From Begonia masoniana (Eukaryota > Streptophyta > Magnoliopsida > Cucurbitales > Begoniaceae), in NCBI GenBank assembly GCA_022432975.1, contig CM039509.1:45294209-45358208 (forward strand): 64,000 nucleotides of DNA, given 5' to 3'. A program made the translations under genes and the position numbers. Below the pieces are notes generated by a model that saw only the letters and a program-made list of their open reading frames with translations, was not told where the DNA came from and did no database searches. Positions 53,409 through 64,000 of the stretch are shown here, one piece after another; positions within the stretch are counted from its first letter, which is position 1; every line of letters starts with the position of its first letter.

Positions 53409-54750
53409 ATGGTTGACTATATCGATGTTGTCAGTGAATATATGGAAGTGTTTCCTGATGAACTACTCGGTCTACCTCCAAGAAGAGAGAGAGAGTTTGT
53501 AATTGAAGTATATCTGGGTACTAATCTGATTTATATTCCTCCGTATCGCATGACACCAGCAAAATTGAAAGAACTGAAGGTGCAACTGGAAGAATTACAA
53601 AATAAGGGATTCTTACAAGCTAGCACATCTTCATGGGGTGCTTTAGCCTTATTTGTCAAAAAGAAAGATGACACTTTGAGCATGTGCATTGACTATCAGA
53701 AGTTGAACGGCATGACAGTGAAGAACAAATATCCGCTTCCACGGATTGATGATTTGTTCAATCAGTTGAGAGGATCATGCTGGTTCTCAAAAATTGATTT
53801 GAGATTTGGATATCATCAGCTCAGAATTCGAGAAGAAGATATTTAGAAAATTTCTTTTAGAACTCGTTATGGCCATTACGAGTTTTTGGTAATGCCTTTT
53901 GGTTTGACAAATGCACTTGCAACATTTATGGATTTGATGAACAAAGGTTTGTTATTGTGTTCATAGATGATATCTTGGTGTATTCCTCGTCGAGAGCAGA
54001 TCACAAGCTACACTTGCATTGTGTTTTGAGCCTGTTGAGACAGCACCAACTGTACTCTAAATTGAGCAAGTGCGAATTCTGGCTAGAAGAAGTTAAATTT
54101 TTAGGGCATGTGATTTCAAAGAAGGGTATTGCAGTGGATCCTTCTAAGACTGAAGCGGTTCAGAACTGCAAACAACCTAAATTAGTTTCTGAAATACGAA
54201 GTTTTCTGCAATTGGCAGGATATTACAGAAGATTTGTCGAAGGCTTCTCAAAAATTTCCATGCCATTGAATCGACTAACTCGAAAAGGCGTGAAGTACGA
54301 ATAGAACGACAAATGTGAAGTGGCTTTTTAGTTGCTGAAGAAAAAGCTAAGCGAGTGTCCCCACCTATTTTGATAATTCCAGAAAGAGGAAAAGGCTATG
54401 TGGTTTACTGTGATGCGTCCTTAAATGGTTTGAGATGCGTGCTGATGCAGAATGAGAAAGTCGTTGCCTACGCTTTGAGACAATTGAAACCACATGAGAG
54501 AAATTATTCAGTCCCGATCTGGAGCTTGCTGCAGTGGTGTTCACCTTGAAACACTGGAGATATTATTTGTATGGTGAAACATTTGAAGTATTTTCAGATC
54601 ACAAAAGTCTGAAATACTTATTCACTCAGAAGGAGCTGAATCAGAGACAGAGACGCTGGATGGAGTTTTTATAGGATTATGACTACACGCTCCAGTACCA
54701 TCCAGGTAAAGCCAACAAAGTTGCAAATGCTTTGAGCAAAAAATCTCGAA
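53409..54750 (+). pseudogene. Gypsy reverse transcriptase and RNase H
   Basis: RT begins [20 protein letters not shown], then [37 protein letters not shown], a TAG at 53845, the [20 protein letters not shown] block, a frameshift, and the active site [11 protein letters not shown]. RNase H shows YVVYCDASLNGLRCVLMQ, then after a frameshift [23 protein letters not shown] and YHPGKANKVANALS. Stops and shifts preclude function. Confidence 0.88.
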
Positions 54751-55289
54751 TTATGGCAGCCAACATTGGCATTAAAGAGTATGAAATGTGGAGTGAAGTT
54801 GATCAGTTTAATTTGCATTTGAGAGAAAGTAATGAACTTGTGTACCTTCAAAAAATCAACGTGAGGCCTAATATGGTGCAGCGGATTGTGGAAGCACAAA
54901 ATGATAGTGCTGAAATCGCCGAGTTGAAAAATAAGATTGAAACAAATGAGATTGAGAATTTTTCCAGGGATAGCAATTCCAGGGTGAGATAACTGGGTCG
55001 TTTAGTTATTCCAGATGATCAAGAATTGACAGAAGAAATTCTGAAAGAATATCTGTAACGACCCTATAACTGTACCCGTTTTTCCCGAATATATTTTTCT
55101 TTTATCCTAATAACTTTAATTAAACTCTAGACGGAAACTAAACCGAAATCGAAACCAGAATCGAAATCGGAATTGAATTTGAACCTTGAAAGCATTTAAA
55201 ACAAAACGTTTAATAAATAATTAAAACTTAAAACATTAATTAAAACATTAAAAATCAAATTGAAAAGAGGGAGGGCAGAATCGGAATTC

Positions 55290-55540
55290 TGCCCTCGAAA
55301 AGCAGCAGCGACCGGGCGCTGCCATTTGCAGCGCACGGGCGCTGCATCGCTGCTTGCTGCAGCGATCGATCTCTGCAGCAAGCAGAGATCGCTCGCTGCC
55401 TATGCGCTGCACATGCTGCAGCAAATTTTCTCTTCTCTCTTCTGTTTTCTATTCTCCGCTTCACGATTTTACACAATTGCTCTCTGGATTCCAGAGAGCA
55501 AATCAACATAGCACACTCTCTGGAATCCGATTCCAGAGAG
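55290..55540. repeat. Palindromic repeats of LTR B2
   Basis: Interlocking GC-rich inverted repeats built from gcgctgc, gcagcgatcgatctctgc and its inverse, followed by two ctctggaat...attccagag inverted repeats (about 55480-55540). It corresponds in position to the B1 palindromes. Confidence 0.8.
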
Positions 55541-55871
55541 AAATCCTCACACACTTAACATCATTTCACAACAATAACAACATTCGACCAACTTACAGCG
55601 GACTTTGCGAAATCCAACTGCGTGGATATATCTAAATATCGAGACTATCCGTAACCAACCTACAACATTTCAAAACTATCGAACAATAGTCTTAAACCAA
55701 AACGTTTTAAACATCAAATATAAACCTATCAACTACCAGTACCAAACATCCTAAAACGTCTATACAATTCATCAGAACATCCCAAAAGAGACCCTCAAAA
55801 CTCTGTACATACTATCCCCACGGGTCGGTGAAGCCTCGACTGCACCAGCGCACCACCGCAGCCATCCTCCG

Positions 55872-55979
55872 TCAACTGGACTGTGCCTCAGGAGGAGGAA
55901 TCCCATCCTCACCTGGTTCCTCGAAGCCTATGTCACCTACACCATACATATACACTATGAGATAAAATCCCAGTAAGCT
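55872..55979 (-). CDS. Terminal micro-exon reading frame of LTR B2
   Basis: Open from a GCAG acceptor to TGA, 35 residues, with SLLGFYLIVYMYGVG and an acidic/proline tail containing EEPGEDGIPPPEA. B1 keeps the same tail pattern (GMDEIPPPEV) but has a one-base deletion upstream. There is no ATG at the start. The call is supported mainly by alignment to groups A and C. Confidence 0.38.
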   Translation of the reverse strand, partial: SLLGFYLIVYMYGVGDIGFEEPGEDGIPPPEAQSS

Positions 55980-58354
55980 CTGCGTAAATGCTATGCATGC
56001 TGTGCTATGAATTCATTAAACCATGCTTTATTTTATCTTTCTATGCAATGCTCTGTGGGTGCCACCGAGATCCTATCCCTCTAACCAGAGAGAGCTCATC
56101 CAGCGGGCGGACTACTCTTTCCAGCTAGAGGCGGGGGGTGCACGCTTACAACACGTACAGCCGTGCCTGAGCCCCACCTCGCGTGACCTATGCGCCTTTC
56201 GGCCTATGCGCCTTTCGGCCTCTGTGCCTTTCGGCCTATGTGCCTTTCGGCCGTGCTATGCTTTACGTTATCTTTGAAAACTCTGTGCGGAAATTCATTT
56301 TCATGCTTTTCTTTAAAATCCAGTGAATGCGTGAACAGTTCTCTATCAGAAAGTAAACAAACAATAACAGGTACCATCAAAACTGTAAAAGCATAAACTA
56401 TAAACTCCTAAAACCTAGCTACCCAAACCGAGCAAAACTAACTAAAGGCATCTCCAAAACTCCTCGAGACGACATACGATGTACGGTGTAGGCCAATCGG
56501 CCAAAGAAGTTCACGAGAACTTACCTCGTGTCCAAAGCAGCTCAAGCTCCGTCCACGAGCACTGTTTACCTAAACAATTTACAACGTTTATCATTAAAAC
56601 GAGTTTATCCTAAATTCTCGAATTTCTCAATTTCTAACATTTTTCCTAAATCGGTTTAACTTCGTCCAATAATGTTCAATACGTCCTTTATTTACTTAAA
56701 CATAGCAGATCTATAGATCTCGGATCATAAATCTCGTTTTTATCGAAAACCTAAACGAATGACCTAAAAGCATAACTCTACGAAAATCGAGTTTTTAACG
56801 CTCAATAACTACAGAGACATACCGAGAGTTGCGATTGAAGGAGAACGCGTGAAGAAAACGAAACGAACGGAGGTCGGATTGGGAAAAATGTCGCGCGGGC
56901 AGGGAGGGTCGTCGAGGGTTCTCTCTTCTCTGGAAATCGATTTCAGTAATGAAATCGATTAAGGCATTTTGCCTTTAAGTAATAATAAGTTTATTAAATG
57001 TTAATTGACGATTTTGCCCTTCTTTAGTTTTTATATAGATTTCTTCTTTCGGTTTGATAATCGTCCAGTTATTCGACTTTTCCAAATTTCCATATTTTGC
57101 CAATAAGTCCAACTTATTATTTGGGATTTAACAGAACTGTCTGTTTGCAATTTGGACCTCGTTTACTATTTTTACTAAAACGTCATTTACATTACGATAA
57201 AGGTAATTACTCGGAATATAGCATTTTAATCTCCGAAAATTCCCATAATTTCCTTAAAATTCCTATTAATCGTTAGGATCGTAATGACGCTTTCCATTTG
57301 CGAAACTGATCTGATTTGACATATTTACTAAAATGCCATTAAATAATGAAATAGTAATATAATATAATATATCCAAAAATCCGTATAAGCCGGATATTAC
57401 AATATCACTGTTCGAAATTTTCAATTCACCCTCGAAATAATAAAATATACCAGAATATGAGAAATCAGTACTGGTGGAAAAAAATGAAAGCGGAGATAAC
57501 CCGATTTGTTTTGAGATGCATGACTTGCCAGAAAATTAAAGCAGAGCATAAGAAACCAGCTGGAATGCTCGTCCCATTGCCAGTAGCAGAATGGAAGTGG
57601 GAATTCATCACAATGAATTTTGTGAGAGGATTACTGAAATCATCAAAGGGAAATGATACTGTATGAGTAATAGTGGATCGACTTACCAAATCGAGTCCCT
57701 TTTTACCTATGCACAGTACTCATATGATTGACCAGATCAACAAATTATATCGGAAGGAAATTGGTAGACTGTATGGCGTGCCCATTTCGATAGTGTCATA
57801 TCGAGATCCGAGATTTACCTCGAGATTCTGGTAGAGATTACAGAAGGCTATGGATACCAGGCTAGATCTCAGTACAGCCTATCACAGATTGATGACTAAT
57901 CTGAGAGGATAATCCAAACTTTGGAATATATGTTACGGGTGTGCGTAATGGATTTTAAGGTGGCTGGGAGGATCATTTGCATCTTGTAGAGTTCACCTAC
58001 AACAATAGCTACCAGGCGAGTATAGGTATGACACCGTTTGAAGCATTGCATGGGAGACCGTGCAGATCTCCATTGTGCTGGACCACGATAGGTGATACAA
58101 TACTTTTGGGGCCAAATTTGATAAAAGAGACCAACGAAGAGATCAAACTCATTTGATAACGATTAGAAACTGTTCAGAGTCTTAAGAAAAATTATGCTGA
58201 TAGACGACGACGACGACCACTGGAATTCAATGAGGTGATCAAGTATTTATCAAAGTTAAATCACATCGAAGTTTGAGTAAATTTGGAGAATATGGTAAAT
58301 TATCTCTTAGATTTGTCGAACTTTTTCAGATATTGCAGAGAATTGGACCAGTGG

Positions 58355-58544
58355 TGTAACACCCGAAAACTTTATCTACGACCTTTAATTACATATCTGA
58401 TATTTTAGAATCTATAATTTAATTATGAATTGAAAAATAGCAAGGGGAAGGTACGAGCCAAATTGTGGGATTAAATGTAGTAAAGGATTTGTAAGTTAAC
58501 CAAATGGATTAAGCTAACCAATAGTTGAAATCAGATAGACGTAC
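58355..58544 (+). mobile_element. LTR fragment at the duplication boundary
   Basis: Starts TGTAACACCCGAAAAC right after truncated gypsy pol. It is lost after about 190 bases, where the right arm of the P450 duplication begins. Probably the 5' part of another long LTR of the same class. No second end is found. Confidence 0.55.
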
Positions 58545-59929
58545 CCGACGTGTGGGTATGAAAACAAGGCACGTATGAAAAAGATCCGAAGATATGAGAA
58601 ACTAATATTGCTTAATATTTCAATTATATTTGATTGAGTGAATAATAATTAATATCTAATCATAATATTCTTCTTATTTATTTGTTTGAATTATTGATTT
58701 AAATTTATTAGTAATTGTAATACGTTAGACTGATAAGACTGAATTGTTGCGGATGAAACTCGGTTGAATTCGTTGGTTAATGCCAGGTTCTGGTATAACT
58801 TGTTCGGTTAGATTGAGATTTAAGTTAAACGTGATTCAAGATTATGGACAAATTGATGATAAATGAATAGATATTAGACAATTAATCAATTTAAATATTT
58901 ATTACTAGTAATATAAAATGTTGGTACGAATGTTCTTGACTCGACAACTCAGCAGTATTATGGAAAAAAATGGAGGACTTAAGCTAAAACATATTAATTG
59001 GGATTATGCAAAGATCTATTGTCGTATATTTCTTGTAGGTAAGGTTGGATAATCAATCTATATCCTCACCAACTCAAATATAGTACATTTCTTAATAATC
59101 GTTACAAATCTAAATAGTTTTTTTTATACAAGTTTCCAAAACATGTTGGTTGACCTTCCAATCTTCTTGCTATATATAGTAAATAGGTCGACGTAAATAG
59201 GTCCACTTAAATTGTAGAAAATCTGATTACTTTCGCCCTGTTTTTTTTTTCCTTACAATTAAATTTATTGTTATTACGTGTAATGTTATGTTTATTTTCT
59301 ATTTTTATTCATTAATTCTTAGTTTAATGACGTGAGATTCATTAGTTGATGTGATTAACTTGATAATCATTTTTATACGTTTGTAAATTATCATGTTACT
59401 ATCACTAACTAATTACTATCAAGTCATGAGGTAAAATTAATACCTAAATATAACATTACCCTATTGTAATAACATGAAAGAGTTGGAAATCCTTCTCCTA
59501 AATTTTTATGCTAGAAGCTCGATTAATATTCGATGAACTAATCGAAAGATTATCGACAATATTGTTTTGGTTTGATTATATTTATCTCTAAGTAATCTAA
59601 TCGCGACTTAGTTAATCACGTAGTTGACACTTTACGATATGATGCAACTTTTATGGATCTAATTATATATAGGTGACTAATTCCAAAACTAAAGAGAATG
59701 ATGTCCTATCATCAATTCAACCGGATACAAAAATTTTAGAAAACTATCCACTATGTTGGAAATATTCGTTCTAACGCCAAAATTAATGTATTATTTTAAT
59801 TATTACACGATTTGTATGGTCATTTTCTACAAGTTCAACTCTAAATAGCATTAGTGTTGTTCTTATTTTAAGTGTTACTTAAATTATCGCCATAATTACG
59901 TTGGAAGAAATTTCAAATCATTGCATGTT

Positions 59930-61674
59930 TTACTCGTAAAGACTGAGATCTAAGCGAGGTTTAATGAAAACGTCGAGAGGAGTAGCCTTCGTGTTCGTTC
60001 CCACAGAGCTTCCAGTCATATCGATCGGGGTAGTAGCCGACCTAATGTCAAAAGCATGCGCAAAACTAGCCAGAGCCAGCTGCGCTGTTTGTACTCCAAG
60101 TGATAGCCCGGCGCACACTCGCCGACCCGCCCCGAAAGGCAGAAGCTCAAAATTCTGACCCTGGAAATCGACGTTCCTGTTGGTGCTCAAAAACCTCTCC
60201 GGCCTGAACTCCAGCGGCTCGTCCGGCCACGAGCTTGGGTCGGTGTGCAGGCTAGCAAGGTTGACCAGCACCCAAGCGTCTTTCGAAACACGGTAGCCAC
60301 CTAGGGTGCAGTCTCTCATGACCTGCCGGAGCAGAAAACCTCCTAGAGGGTGGAGCCGCAATGTCTCTTTCAGAACAGACTGAAGGTAGACGAGCTTGTG
60401 GAGGTCAGACTCGGTTACTAATCTTCCACGGCCGACGTGCTGGTCGAGCTCTTCCTGAAGTTTCTTCAGAGTGTAGGGTTCGTTTAGCAGTCTTGTTAAA
60501 GCCCATATTAGGGTCACGGCCGTTGTGTCATTTCCGCCTAAGATCATGCTCTGCAACTTGAAATAAACAAGTGAGCAATCTCAAGTTTTGAATCGAATAA
60601 ATGAGAGAGACTGAGAGAAAGTATACGAGGCATGTAGCTTTAACGATTGTGTCACCGTCGTAGCCGCCGAGGGAGGAGGAGCCATTGTTGGAGACCGAGA
60701 TCATAACATCCATGAAATCTTTCTCATCGGAAGAGTCTGAACTTTTCTGCTTGTGCTCATCCAACCACTTGCTTACAATGACATCCAATTCTTTACTTGT
60801 TTTCTTCATCATCTTCTTCATTCCTCCGTTATCCAGCCACCTGAGACAAGGTACCAGATCGCCAACTGTGAAACCTATCATCAAATCAAAGAAGCTCTTC
60901 AGAGCCTTTTGACAAATCTCAGCCTCTTTCTCGTCCATCCCACTAGCTCTTGCACTTTCTCCGTAGTACCTATCGTCGGACATGAAGGATTGTCAATAGA
61001 GACAAAATTATTTGAATATATAAAATTAAATATAAGTAATAATGCCTTTTCCCTGCGATGACTCTCAGAATCACGTTCAGCGTCAGTTCTCCGAAATACT
61101 GCTTCATCTCCACCGCCGCTTCGCCGGAGCTATTCTTCGTCTTCTTCCATCTTTGGTACAGCTCTTTCAAAGTAATCTTCATTTCTGAAGATCGAACATA
61201 TTTCTGCATTTCTACCCGCCGGCTGGAGAGCAGCTCTAACGTGGCTATTTTACGCAGCTCTCGCCAGTAGAGGCCGTAAGGGGCGAGCCCGAAAATGGCG
61301 TAATTATAACCCATAATCTCTGCTCCAGCAAACATCGGCCTAGACGCAGTGGCAAGGTCCTGTTCAGTAAAACACTCCCTAGCAAGCTGGCACTTGTTTA
61401 TAACCACGGTTTTCTTAAGACCCATGTAAATGATGAAAATTGGCCCATATTTTTCGATTAGCGGTTCTAAAATTTTGTAGACCGGTCGATTTCCTTTTAA
61501 AAGAAGAAGATGACCCAGTAGAGGCCATCGGCCGGCGACTTCGGGTGGCTCAGTGGAGTTAACTCTCCGCTTTCTCTTCAACAGAAAGTATGAGAAGAAG
61601 AAGAGGATGACGATGAGAAAAGATCCACCGGCAACACCCGTCCATGGCGGAAGGTTATGATTGCCCATTTCCAT
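59930..61674 (-). CDS. Cytochrome P450, CYP82-like, apparently intact
   Basis: Exons 61674-61046, 60969-60627 and 60550-59930 join to 530 codons in one frame. The N terminus has a membrane anchor (about residues 15-32) and the hinge PPEVAGRWPLLGH (43-55), placing it on the cytosolic face of the ER. The I-helix is GGNDTT (329-334), the K-helix ExxR is KETLR (385-389), and FRPERF is at 439-444. The haem loop is FGAGRRVCAG (463-472) with ligand Cys470. The second intron is at the position usual for CYP82 genes. The chosen ATG (MEMGNHN) fits family length; another in-frame ATG lies 99 bases upstream. The substrate is unknown. CYP82 members oxidise terpenoids, alkaloids or phenolics with electrons from P450 reductase. 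It is one transcription unit with no neighbour gene. Confidence 0.92.
60551..60626 (-). other. P450 intron 2
   Basis: In sense: GTATACTT to AAGTTGCAG, 76 bases, phase 0, between KATCL and SMILGG. The pseudogene retains it at 20200-20275. Confidence 0.88.
60970..61045 (-). other. P450 intron 1, GC-AG type
   Basis: In sense it starts GCATTATT and ends ACGATAG, 76 AT-rich bases. Removing it joins GK-R-YYGESAR in frame, the expected CYP82 sequence. Without it the frame shifts. No GT donor gives the join. The left copy carries the same AAAAG|GCATTATTACTT junction (34318-34330). Confidence 0.8.
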
Positions 61675-62295
61675 TTTTGAGGAGTGACGTTTGAGAATTT
61701 TTTCTAATTGATTTATAATCGCCAAAGCAAGATTGTTCCAAGTTCTTGCTTTGTCGTTTTCTGTTGGCTTCATTTGCTTAATTTTCTAATAATGGTGGGC
61801 CTCTTTTGCCTAACAACTTACCAAAATGGGTAAAATTAACTGGAATAATTTATCATTTCAAATCATGTAATTTATGTCTGAAAACCAGTACAAAATTAGT
61901 GTCTTAAAATTCCCGAAAAGAATCTCAAACTTATTTTTAGGTTTATAGGATTTTTTTTAAAATTATGATTATCTCACAAAACCAAACCAATTAATCTCTT
62001 ATTTATTGGTGAAATTAAAATGATAAACATGAAAAATAAAAAAATAAAAATTCTACACGTAAATCCCAAACTATATTTGTTTTCCATTTTTAAGCCCAGT
62101 AAAAAAAAAATGAAATTGAACAAGGCCAAATTTAATGATTAAAATTAGTTTTTTGTTTGAATAATGTAATTAGATTGCCTAATTATAGGTGTCTATCTAG
62201 ATTATTTAATTGTCCAAATAGAATGCCTAATCAAAAAATAAACTATTTGATTGTTGACTAATTATTAGTTCATTTTTTAATCGCATTAACTAGTA

Positions 62296-63380
62296 TACGT
62301 TATTGAATTATGTGAATTATGAAATGTCTTTTATAAAGACAGTAAAATTGGACCATTACTATATATTCCTGGAGTGACACCGTTAGTGATGTTTTCGAAA
62401 CTTCTATATGATTCTAGTTTGTCAATCAGGCTAATCGGTTCGATATAAGTCTTTTTTGCAGTTTATGCTTGACTGTCGGTTCCTTCTATATCGAGAAGTG
62501 ATGCAAGGGAGGAGAACAATGAAGAATTTCGTCTCGGTATAATGACAATACATGAAACTTCAGATGCTCTAGAAGTTCTTTTAAATAACAACTCTGAGGA
62601 TGCTAGAATGGTCGAGTTTTGAGCTTGGATTCTGTGTAGACCGCGTTCGAGATGGACGGATCAAAACGTTCCAGGATTATGACTGCGACTTTGTCTCATG
62701 CCATTGGGGATTCAAATCCAGTATTTACAACTGCTGCAAAGGTGGTTAGAGCCATCTACGTTAGTGTTAAAGTAACTCATTTTGACCTTCAAGTGCTTAT
62801 TTTATCTGTGAGTATTAGGTTCCTTATGCTGGAATTAATTTAAATCCTCTCGAGAGTACAGAGTGTAAATATAAATATTATTGGCATTGATTTTTTAGCA
62901 ATTGGCAATTATGGAAAATTACGATATCATGACATTATAAAAAACTTGATTTATGAAAATTATATTTTGGAAGGTTGTTTCTTGAAAATCAAGAATCTAA
63001 CCATTTGAATTTTGGAAGTTCAAATAAATCAAGAAGATATTCGTGGAAGTTAATATTGGAACGTTTTGAATTTTAGAAGTTTGTTATTTTCAAAAGATCA
63101 AATATTTTTGGAAGGATGTTACGTGGAAAACAAACTATTGTTAACATATTTGGCATTATAGATTTGATGCTATTTTGGAAAGTTAATTTAATAATTGCTT
63201 GCTGGATTATAACAAGATATATGATCACAACAATTGTAGGATCCATTTCTGTTAAGTAGGTAGCACTTTCCATTAATGTCACACTCGATGTCACAGATCT
63301 GATTTTCAGATTCGATTTCCTACTTTGTGCGATCTGTTTAGATAAAATATTTGAAGAAAGATTTGTTGCAAAATATACTT
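62296..63380. other. Unassigned sequence right of the P450 duplication
   Basis: AT-rich with no recognised protein. A 63-codon frame at 62652-62843 has no family features. Repeated ttttggaag and attttagaag phrases (62960-63120) suggest an old LTR U3, perhaps that of the LTR continuing at 63380. Confidence 0.35.
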
Positions 63381-64000
63381 AAGCATTCTTTCAAAAGAAT
63401 GCTGTGTGCACGGATTATTCTTTGTTTTCATAATTACGTGTGCTGCAAGTTATTGTTTTTTCTCCCAACGCTTCTGCGTGTGGATTTGTAATTATTCATT
63501 CGATCGTTGATTGAAAGTATACACACTCTATTAGTGGCGGGATCTGGTGATATTCTGAGTGTGTTGATTGGTTGCATCCGAAGACAACGATTGATATTGT
63601 AGACAGTGTCACAGGTGCGTTTATTGTGTTCTTCATTGAAGCTCAGTCTTGGAAATAGGCTGCCTGGAACTCGGGAGGAGTTCTGATCGTGGGCAAAAAG
63701 ATCTTGTAATACACGAATTTCGGGGTGAGTCATCATCGACAAGGGGAGCTTGTCACATTTAGATTTCGGGAGGAGTCATTATCAACAAGGGGATCTTGTT
63801 ACATTTAGATTTTAGGAGGGATCGATCTCAAGACGATGAGAGCTCGCAAAAACAGATTTACTGGGAAGTTAGATAGAGGCGGCGACAAAAAAAAAGAGGG
63901 AGTCTTACTTTGTGCTAGACCCGGTGTCTTGTAACTTCGTGACCTCGTAAATTATTTTTAATTATGGGCGTGGCCCTGCAGACGTAGGCAATTGTCGAAC
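63380..64000 (+). mobile_element. Copia LTR, runs off the right edge
   Basis: From about 63600 to the end it is the inverted counterpart of 51732-52213. It includes ctcgggaggagttctgatc, repeated ggggagcttgtcacattt units, and the U5 block gggcgtggccctgcagacgtaggcaatt at the edge. Orientation is plus. The rest of the element, if present, lies beyond the window. Confidence 0.6.

Larger units (their letters stand above)
55054..57401 (-). mobile_element. Solo LTR B2
   Basis: Begins TGTAACGACCCT and ends CCGGATATTACA, flanked by atatc at 55049-55053 and 57402-57406. Sense is minus. The second exon-like block is 56569-56525 (TTTAG before, GTAAGTTC after), then ggccgattggcctacacc. The repeat gcctttcggcctatgt occurs about five times at 56185-56255. 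The terminal frame is 55979-55872. Palindromes lie at 55290-55530. It is inserted in the gypsy integrase and is a relative of B1. Confidence 0.9.
52214..58354 (+). mobile_element. Ty3/gypsy retrotransposon body, Tekay/Del-like, decayed
   Basis: Gag, protease, RT, RNase H and integrase follow in Ty3/gypsy order on the plus strand, split by solo LTR B2 (55054-57401). Both ends are cut: gag starts partway, and pol stops at FGEYGKLSLRF...ILQRIGPV before any chromodomain. The GKLS-R-GPF-type motif suggests the Tekay/Del chromovirus group. Its own LTRs are absent. Solo LTRs with TGTAACACCC ends are typical of that group as I know it. Confidence 0.85.
54751..58354 (+). pseudogene. Gypsy integrase, split by solo LTR B2
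   Basis: The pre-integrase part runs to EELTEEILKEY at 55053. It resumes at 57402 with a zinc-binding remnant (CMTCQKIKAEH, GMLVPLPVAEWKWE) and degraded catalytic core (VIVDRLTKS, then YGVPISIVSYRDPRF). Frequent stops follow to the terminal GKLSLRF motif. The last residues abut the TGTAACACCC fragment at 58355. Confidence 0.82.
58545..62295. repeat. Segmental duplication, right arm (P450 locus)
   Basis: Compact copy of the locus: downstream flank 58545-59929, gene 59930-61674, upstream flank to about 62295. Each of the four insertion sites in the left arm is uninterrupted here, which gives the empty-site sequence for all four. Confidence 0.9.

Noticed and set aside
62652..62843. 63-codon frame right of the P450 duplication
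   Set aside because: No recognisable domain, no splice context and no second copy; insufficient to call a gene.

Overview
This is nuclear DNA of a flowering plant, probably a eudicot. The evidence is a spliced cytochrome P450 of the plant CYP82 type, plant-type Ty1/copia and Ty3/gypsy retrotransposons, Mutator-like transposons (MULEs) with 9-bp target duplications, AT-rich spacers, and no operons. I could not name the species. Only one host protein gene looks intact.

The backbone is a tandem duplication of one CYP82-like locus. The right copy (58545-62295) is compact and holds an apparently complete minus-strand gene of three exons (61674-59930, 530 codons), with one GC-AG intron. The left copy (915 to about 51075) is the same locus torn into pieces by four insertions. 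Its pieces, still in order and on the minus strand, are 18493-18617, 19700-20328, 34318-34531 and 50055-50486. The insertions are: (1) MULE-1, 2478-18208, 9-bp duplication ctaattata; (2) a small LTR element, 18618-19699, duplication caaag; (3) a compound block, 20329-34317, made of a 5'-truncated Ty1/copia element joined to a left-truncated MULE-2; (4) a Sirevirus-like copia element, 34532-50054, duplication ggcta. About 7.5 kb between the two copies holds a copia LTR piece and a decayed Tekay/Del-like Ty3/gypsy body (52214-58354).

Scattered through these elements are eight 2.2-3.0 kb sequences with TG...CA ends and 5-bp target duplications, best read as solo LTRs of Ty3/gypsy type. They sit at 4059-8675, 6242-8438 (nested inside the first), 10311-12854, 13863-16372, 28656-31185, 36272-39247, 46496-48674 and 55054-57401. 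They fall into three groups (A, B, C). All share one internal plan: a CT-rich leader, a short exon-like block ending in a GTAAGT-type donor, a hairpin-rich stretch, a terminal micro-exon with a conserved 30-36 codon reading frame, and then, in groups A and C, a satellite array. In group A the frame is a complete 30-32 residue ORF with its own ATG.

Three observations look least explained by standard annotation. First, the conserved micro-ORF in the LTRs. Second, satellite motifs shared between LTRs of unrelated superfamilies: TTTTGTCGTTTAG in group C and the Sirevirus, and AAACGTCCACGG in group A and the truncated copia. Third, a homologous accessory protein domain present both in the second gene of the MULEs and in the third ORF of the Sirevirus. 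All transposon proteins are broken, mostly by nonsense changes of the C-to-T/G-to-A kind expected from decay of methylated DNA.
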